A model generated the notes under the pieces. That model ran no database searches and was not told the origin of the DNA. It saw only the letters and a list, made by a program, of their open reading frames with translations. From JABDGV01 sp964577935 (lineage in GTDB: Bacteria; Chlamydiota; Chlamydiia; Chlamydiales; FEN-1388): a stretch of 11,357 bases of DNA. The position numbers and the translations under genes are program-made. Positions within the stretch are counted from its first letter, which is position 1. Each line of letters opens with the position of its first letter. Positions 6,736 through 11,357 of this stretch are shown here, in pieces. The stretch is from assembly GCA_964577935.1 (NCBI GenBank), contig CAZOAJ010000028.1, positions 1 to 11,357 of the forward strand. The letters are read 5' to 3'.

Positions 6736-7310
6736 AAATATTATCCGGCCAACATAAAGGCTATCGCCTTCCAAGCGTACAATCACCCAATGTACGTCCC
6801 ACTCTTGAAAAAATTCGTGCCCAACTTTTTAATATTCTCCAGGTTGATATTGAAGATGCGGTTATATTAGATCTCTTTGCAGGGACCGGCTCCTTAGGAC
6901 TTGAAGGATTAAGCCGAGGCGCACGTTCTTGCACCTTTGTCGAGCATGAAAGAAGACAGGCGGAATCCATAAAGGGAGTTCTTAAAGAATGGAACGCCCA
7001 AGGAGATGTCTTTTCTCTTCACGTTCTTCAAGCAATCCATTTTCTCAATACCCATCAACATGAAAATAGGCAAAAGTACACAATATGCTTACTCGATCCC
7101 CCCTACTCACAAACAGATCCTAAGAACGCAAAAGTCGTCGTTGAAACAATGAAAGCACTCGATGCTTCTTCTATTTTAGCTGAAGGAGCTCGAGTATTTC
7201 TGGAAGATAGCTTTAAAAGTGATATTGATGCTGTAGCATTTGAACATCTCGAAGTCGTCAAAAGCAGACGCTCAGGAGATACCTGTCTTCGTGAATACAT
7301 ATACAAGTAA
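6732..7310 (+). CDS. rsmD: 16S rRNA (guanine966-N2)-methyltransferase RsmD
   Basis: This SAM-dependent enzyme methylates N2 of a guanine of 16S rRNA (G966 in E. coli) in the 30S head. At 192 residues it has family length. Motifs seen: RPT at 22-24 followed by an LFNIL helix, the SAM-binding loop LDLFAGTGSLGLE at 46-58, the acidic end of strand 2 at Glu71 (FVEHE), and the catalytic DPPY at 122-125. The C-terminus SRRSGDTCLREYIYK matches the usual 'R.yGdt.l..Y' ending. The start is GTG at 6732, overlapping the stop of the TPR gene. AAGGA at 6718-6722 gives a well-spaced (9-nt) ribosome site and supports this start. It is the last gene of its block, followed by a hairpin before the convergent gene. 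Its SAM supply may come from MetK in this window. Confidence 0.96.
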   Translation: MKILSGQHKGYRLPSVQSPNVRPTLEKIRAQLFNILQVDIEDAVILDLFAGTGSLGLEGLSRGARSCTFVEHERRQAESIKGVLKEWNAQGDVFSLHVLQAIHFLNTHQHENRQKYTICLLDPPYSQTDPKNAKVVVETMKALDASSILAEGARVFLEDSFKSDIDAVAFEHLEVVKSRRSGDTCLREYIYK

Positions 7311-7336
7311 CTCGCTTTACAACAGAAACCATCTGA

Positions 7337-7365
7337 TTTCCGTATGCTGTACGCAGCTACGGAAA
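7337..7365. terminator. Hairpin between convergent genes, possible bidirectional terminator
   Basis: TTTCCGTA (7337-7344) pairs perfectly with TACGGAAA (7358-7365), and inside it GCTG pairs with CAGC around a TACG loop. The result is a 12-bp stem with one bulged T at 7345. It ends directly at the stop codon of the MORN_2 gene and lies 27 bp after rsmD, the expected position of a shared terminator. No T-run follows the stem on either strand, so it is not a textbook intrinsic terminator. It may act by another route or simply protect 3' ends. Confidence 0.5.
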
Positions 7366-9975
7366 CTACTCACTTAGACATTCCTCAAAAACCTTTCGAG
7401 ATATCAATCGATCATTTTCGAACTGTTGAATGACCTTTGGGGATCCGTTATCAAAATATTTATTGAATTTTCCAGACTTGCGTCCATTTTGATACTCGCC
7501 TTCAAAAACCAATACACCCTTCATGTTCCATTCAAAACATGAACCATGGAGCTTTCCTTGTTTATACTGAGCCCGGCCTGCAACAGTTCCATTATCAAAA
7601 TAGGTGATTTCATCGCCCTCTTGAAGGCCCTGTTGAAATTGCAATGTCTTAAACACAGCACCACTTGGAAAGAAAAAGGAGACCGGACCATCAAGTCGAT
7701 CATTTTTAAACTCCGCACTCCCCAATACCCGCCCATCTCTGCCATATAAGGCACAGGGGCCCGATCTTTTCCCCATAGAGTACTTGATCAAGCGAGCCTT
7801 TATTCCTGCTTCGTTGAACTCTATATAATCACCATCAAGCAACCCATTTGTGTACCGAGCTTCTAATGCTTTAACTCTTCCGAAAATCGTATGAATTGGA
7901 TAGAGCAAAACATAACCGCCCTCAAGTCTCCCGTTGCGATAATGATGAATTTCTTCCTCACCGCTAAGTTGAATGCGTCGATGCTTCCCTTCAGGTTTTC
8001 CAGAAATAAACTCCCCTTCATATATCAGCACTCCAGATGGGCTCCAAAGCTTTTTATTCCCGTGTAAAAGCCCCTTTGAATATTTCATTTCAGCAATTTT
8101 TTTTGATGGAGCAGCCCATTGTTCTACAGTTCCATCTAATAGACCATTCACATAATGATTCAGACTTGCTAAAAAATAGTTTCCTTCCTTGATCGAATAT
8201 ACCTCTTGCCGCCCTTCCAGCATTCCAAGCGCATAAAAGGCTTTAGATTGAATCCTACCATCCGGGAAATAGTTCAGAACAACGCCTTCGTAATTTCCAT
8301 CACTTCCTTCAGCATAGGTAGCAGTAAAGGCTTCCTGGCCATTTTCATGCCATTCTTGATGGATGCCTTTTGGAAGTCCAGCATCATCGAATTGAATTTT
8401 TGATTTAGGATTGCCACTATCATGCCACTCTAAAAAGAAACCAACCGGCTTTCCTTTACACCATTCTTCCTGCGCTATTAGCTTGCCGATTTTATTCCAT
8501 CGATAGTTTTTGCCATTCAAAAGACCATCAAGCCATTCCTTAGAACTCTCTTTTGTACCATTTTCATGCCATGTCATATGACTGGATGTTGGCAAACCGA
8601 AATTAAATGAACCGTATGATCTTTTTGCACCGCTCAAGTACCACGTTTCATAAAGACCATCAAGATTTCCATCGCTAAAGCCCGCCAGAAGCATAGGTTG
8701 TCCATTGTCAAACCATTCATGAGAAATTCCTCTTCTCAAGCCACATGTAAACTGCGATGATCGCTGTTTTTGACCATTTGTGTAGTACTGAACTTGCTCG
8801 CCGTGTAAAAGGCCATCTTGAAAATGAAGTTCACAGAGGATCTGACCCGATGGAGACCACTCTGAATAATCTCCATGAAATACTGGTCCAAACTTCGACG
8901 GTTGAATTGAATATTGGCGTAAAAGATTCCCTTGTGAATCTATCTCTTTAATAGGTTTTTTAAGCCTCCCTGCCTGATCAAAGTCTGCCTCCCATGCGGG
9001 CTTCAAAGATTCATGAAGCCGATAGCTTCTCCCAACCAAAATATTTTTTTTATATTTTCGCTCGCCAATGGTATCTCCAACAGAATTAAAGTAGTATTGA
9101 TCGCCCTCCTTTAGGCCATCTACATAACGTACTTGCATGGCAAGTCGTCCATTTTCATGAAATCGCTTCCTCTCACCAAAAGGAGCACCTAAAATAGAGG
9201 TTTGAGTTTCAAAAAGTTGTCCATTTTCAAACCATCGCATTTTAGCAGAGGGATTTTGTTGGCCTGAGGGCTGATTCAATGAATTTTTCACAGAGATATT
9301 ACTTAGAAATCCTCGAACATAATAGGCAACTTCTTTCATCGCGCCAGATGCATACCAAACGGTCCTTCTTCCCTTCAAAAGGCCATTTTCATAATTTGCA
9401 TCTATCTTCTTTTTCCCATTCTCATACCACTCGGAGTATTCGCCTGAAAGCAATCCTTCCTTGTAAAAGCATACGCATTTTTTTGACCTATCAGGGAAAT
9501 ATTCCCTAAAACCCCCATCTAACCGACCATCTTTAAAGGAGCATTCAACATGAACCCCTCCTGCTGGATAGTAGGAAGTATACAGACCCGATAGTACCCC
9601 TTGAGAATAATGAGCTATGGTCTCTAGGTCACCATTTTCGGCAAAGTCACAGGAGGTGCCATCCTCAAGACCTTCGATTCTCAAGTCAGATTTCTCTTGA
9701 TATGCAGAGAGATCACTTTCACTTTTGAGCTGTCCGTTTGAATGGAAAGCCAGCCGCTTACAAGGCCAGAAGTTACAGCTTGGATCAACCATTTCCACTA
9801 ATGCAATGGACCCATCTTCGTGACGTTCAAGCACATGAAACTCCCAATGTGCTTGAATAGGAGCAAAATCCTGTGAAATCAGTGGAGGCTGCCTTAAGAA
9901 CTCCTCAACGGGAGCGCTAGCAAATAAGGGACCTAAGAGCACATGGAAGAATAGACTATAGAAAATAAATCGCAT
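7366..9975 (-). CDS. Large secreted MORN_2 (YwqK-type) repeat protein
   Basis: This 869-residue protein is almost wholly built of about 30 repeats of roughly 24 residues of the MORN_2/YwqK type. The pattern is an aromatic residue, then a short NG or SG turn, then a K/E strand, an F/Y, and a 'GLLxG' turn; clear copies read WYENGKKKIDANYENGLLKG, YFPDGRIQSK and WSPSGQILCE. The repeats run from about residue 77 to the end, interrupted at two places by irregular linkers. The start is set at the ATG at 9975, which gives a classic Sec signal peptide: Met-Arg, a hydrophobic core, and FASA-P near 18-22. ATGs at 10014 and 10089 would add unhelpful residues. The protein should reach the periplasm or beyond. 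No lipobox, outer-membrane barrel or enzyme domain is visible. YwqK proteins are often labelled antitoxins, but no toxin is adjacent, and that label should not be transferred. It follows the MFS gene on the same strand after an 89-bp gap. Confidence 0.9.
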   Translation of the reverse strand: MRFIFYSLFFHVLLGPLFASAPVEEFLRQPPLISQDFAPIQAHWEFHVLERHEDGSIALVEMVDPSCNFWPCKRLAFHSNGQLKSESDLSAYQEKSDLRIEGLEDGTSCDFAENGDLETIAHYSQGVLSGLYTSYYPAGGVHVECSFKDGRLDGGFREYFPDRSKKCVCFYKEGLLSGEYSEWYENGKKKIDANYENGLLKGRRTVWYASGAMKEVAYYVRGFLSNISVKNSLNQPSGQQNPSAKMRWFENGQLFETQTSILGAPFGERKRFHENGRLAMQVRYVDGLKEGDQYYFNSVGDTIGERKYKKNILVGRSYRLHESLKPAWEADFDQAGRLKKPIKEIDSQGNLLRQYSIQPSKFGPVFHGDYSEWSPSGQILCELHFQDGLLHGEQVQYYTNGQKQRSSQFTCGLRRGISHEWFDNGQPMLLAGFSDGNLDGLYETWYLSGAKRSYGSFNFGLPTSSHMTWHENGTKESSKEWLDGLLNGKNYRWNKIGKLIAQEEWCKGKPVGFFLEWHDSGNPKSKIQFDDAGLPKGIHQEWHENGQEAFTATYAEGSDGNYEGVVLNYFPDGRIQSKAFYALGMLEGRQEVYSIKEGNYFLASLNHYVNGLLDGTVEQWAAPSKKIAEMKYSKGLLHGNKKLWSPSGVLIYEGEFISGKPEGKHRRIQLSGEEEIHHYRNGRLEGGYVLLYPIHTIFGRVKALEARYTNGLLDGDYIEFNEAGIKARLIKYSMGKRSGPCALYGRDGRVLGSAEFKNDRLDGPVSFFFPSGAVFKTLQFQQGLQEGDEITYFDNGTVAGRAQYKQGKLHGSCFEWNMKGVLVFEGEYQNGRKSGKFNKYFDNGSPKVIQQFENDRLISRKVFEECLSE

Positions 9976-10064
9976 GATGAAGAAATAGCTATAATTTGAC
10001 CTATTATTCTGCATCTTCGCATAAAAATAAAAGGTATTGAAGACCAAGCTCTCTATCAAACAGC

Positions 10065-11273
10065 TTATAAGGGAGATGTTTGAAGACAAGGATCTAATAC
10101 TTCTGCATTCATACTTATCACAAGTTTTTGTGCCATATAAGCAGAAACCAGAGCAAAAAAGCCCATCAATAAGAGAGATTTTACTGCCGCATCTTCGGCA
10201 AAACAGGAGGTTAAAACTCCTCCAAGAGTTATTCCAAGCCCTTCAGAGAAAATCCAGACAAACCCCATTAAAAAGGCAGAAATAGCACCTCTTTCTTTCG
10301 GCTCAAGTATATTTCCCATCGCAAGCGATAAAGGCGCGATAGAACCAAGAAGGCCGCCGGTAGTAAAAAGAAGAAGCGATAATGCCACGGGAGAAATATG
10401 TGAAATAGTCAACAAAAGGTAAAGCGAGCCCGCAGCACCAATAGTCACCATAGAAATCACTCGATGAGGCTTTATTTTATCAGCAAAAAAACCCAAAGGA
10501 ACCGCAGTGCAAGCAGCCCCTAAAACATATATGAGATGACCACCACCAAGAACAATCCACGCTTCAGAAGTTCGGCTGACTACTAAATCTGGAAGAAGAA
10601 ATATCAAAGACCACGCAGCAATTTGGTTCGTAAGAAGGGTAAAATAGAGCCATTTAAGCGGCTTTCTTTTGAAAAAGCCCTTAAAGAGAGCCGAAACGTT
10701 TTGCTTTTGTTTTGAAGATTCAGCTTTCCGGACAAGTTTTTTACGAAAGGCAATGAGTAAAACAGCAAGCACTAGAGATGGAAGAGCTAGAATCCAAGTC
10801 GCTTTCGATTCGCGTTGAACAGTGGTATATGAATACAAAACTTGACTTAAAGCAAGACCTACAAGGCCAGACGAGTGGAAAATAGCTACCATAATATTCG
10901 TTTTTGTTGCGCTAAGAGACGCTACAATACCTGCAGCCGTCGGATGAAAGGCCGATGATCCCACATATGTGACTATTAAGCACAAAGCATAAAACGGAAC
11001 CCCAGATCCATAGGGTAAAAAGGCAGAAGCCGCGGCACATATCGGGCCAAAAATCAATAACGCGGTTGAATACCCACGATCAGCAAGAGAACCAAAATAT
11101 ACCTGAAGACCTTCCCCAACAATGACACAGGCTCCAGTCACCATCGCAGCTATGGCCACATCAAGGCCGACTTCAAGCTTAAAGAGAGGCCAAACACCAA
11201 TCATAAGATCGACAAGGAAATGGCCACAACTAGCCAGAAGTAAAATAATAATTGCTTGCTTTGATAATTTCAT
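10065..11273 (-). CDS. MFS transporter, Fsr-like (fosmidomycin resistance type)
   Basis: This 402-residue inner-membrane protein has about 12 helices in two halves around a basic cytoplasmic loop (near 175-205, rich in Lys and Arg). Its first helix carries HFLVD (18-22). The loop after helix 2 has FGSLADRGYS (60-69), matching MFS motif A, and the second half has the related GFFADKIKPHR. The SAFHPTA segment near 108-114 is typical of Fsr-like transporters. These efflux proteins act by proton antiport, and Fsr removes fosmidomycin, an inhibitor of the MEP isoprenoid route. The real substrate here is unknown. The start is the ATG at 11273; a GTG at 11282 would add three residues (MKL) and is equally possible. 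No ribosome site is evident for either. It is the first gene of a likely pair with the MORN_2 gene, and the upstream region is strongly AT-rich. Confidence 0.88.
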   Translation of the reverse strand: MKLSKQAIIILLLASCGHFLVDLMIGVWPLFKLEVGLDVAIAAMVTGACVIVGEGLQVYFGSLADRGYSTALLIFGPICAAASAFLPYGSGVPFYALCLIVTYVGSSAFHPTAAGIVASLSATKTNIMVAIFHSSGLVGLALSQVLYSYTTVQRESKATWILALPSLVLAVLLIAFRKKLVRKAESSKQKQNVSALFKGFFKRKPLKWLYFTLLTNQIAAWSLIFLLPDLVVSRTSEAWIVLGGGHLIYVLGAACTAVPLGFFADKIKPHRVISMVTIGAAGSLYLLLTISHISPVALSLLLFTTGGLLGSIAPLSLAMGNILEPKERGAISAFLMGFVWIFSEGLGITLGGVLTSCFAEDAAVKSLLLMGFFALVSAYMAQKLVISMNAEVLDPCLQTSPL

Positions 11274-11333
11274 GAGTTTCACAAATGAATAACGAATATT
11301 TTATCATCAAACAGGAATTTAAAGCGAAAATAT

Positions 11334-11351
11334 AATAATTAGATAATTATT
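11334..11351. repeat. AT-only inverted repeat upstream of the MFS gene
   Basis: AATAATTA (11334-11341) and TAATTATT (11344-11351) are perfect inverted arms around a 2-nt GA spacer, about 61 bp upstream of the MFS start. A dyad this compact could be a regulator site for the minus-strand pair. AT-rich DNA produces such dyads by chance, and the window ends 6 bp later, so the context is incomplete. Confidence 0.25.
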
Positions 11352-11357
11352 GAAAAA

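Noticed and set aside
7366..9975. CRISPR-like or DNA-level tandem repeat array, suggested by recurring short words such as CCATTTTC.
   Set aside because: The recurrence comes from codons for the ENG motif in protein repeats. The DNA copies are too diverged and the frame stays open throughout.
7366..9975. Toxin-antitoxin module based on the YwqK-type 'antitoxin' family name.
   Set aside because: No toxin-like small gene is adjacent. The neighbour is an MFS transporter, and the protein is exported and very large.
9976..10089. Longer N-terminus of the MORN_2 protein starting at 10089 or 10014.
   Set aside because: The longer forms would bury a good signal peptide inside the protein, and the 10089 start would overlap the MFS gene end. 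The ATG at 9975 gives a clean signal peptide.

Overview
The window looks like a chromosomal segment of a Gram-negative, obligate intracellular bacterium, most probably an environmental ('chlamydia-like') member of the Chlamydiota. I infer this from four things: moderately AT-rich DNA, a free-standing NFACT-R protein without the usual N-terminal half, a very large exported MORN_2-repeat protein, and a two-TM TPR protein of unknown family. No rRNA, tRNA, phage, IS or CRISPR was seen. The taxon is an inference from gene style, not from a marker gene.

Layout. A tight plus-strand block runs from about 123 to 3658: glutamate racemase (murI), S-adenosylmethionine synthetase (metK), a one-TM hypothetical protein and an NFACT-R protein. 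Its genes are 2 bp apart or overlap by 4 and 11 bp, so they probably share one transcript. It ends tail-to-tail, with a 17-bp overlap, against a minus-strand OmpR/PhoB-type response regulator (3642-4331). The regulator is divergent from a second plus-strand block (4653-7310): an EamA/DMT transporter, a TPR membrane protein and rsmD (16S rRNA guanine-N2 methyltransferase). The two blocks are separated by a 321-bp noncoding stretch with a small repeat/hairpin structure. A strong hairpin at 7337-7365 lies between rsmD and a convergent minus-strand pair at the right: an Fsr-like MFS transporter (10065-11273), then an 869-residue secreted protein made almost wholly of about 30 MORN_2 repeats (7366-9975).

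Functional reading. MurI supplies D-glutamate for peptidoglycan. MetK makes SAM, the methyl donor used by RsmD, and the DMT transporter belongs to the superfamily that includes the chlamydial SAM importer, so SAM supply is a possible, unproven theme. The NFACT-R protein suggests a ribosome- or RNA-linked role without the alanine-tailing half of RqcH. The MORN_2 giant is the most unusual gene: it has a clear signal peptide and no recognisable enzymatic domain. I found no obvious new multi-gene system. The best leads are the MORN_2 protein, the split NFACT protein and the divergent MetK.
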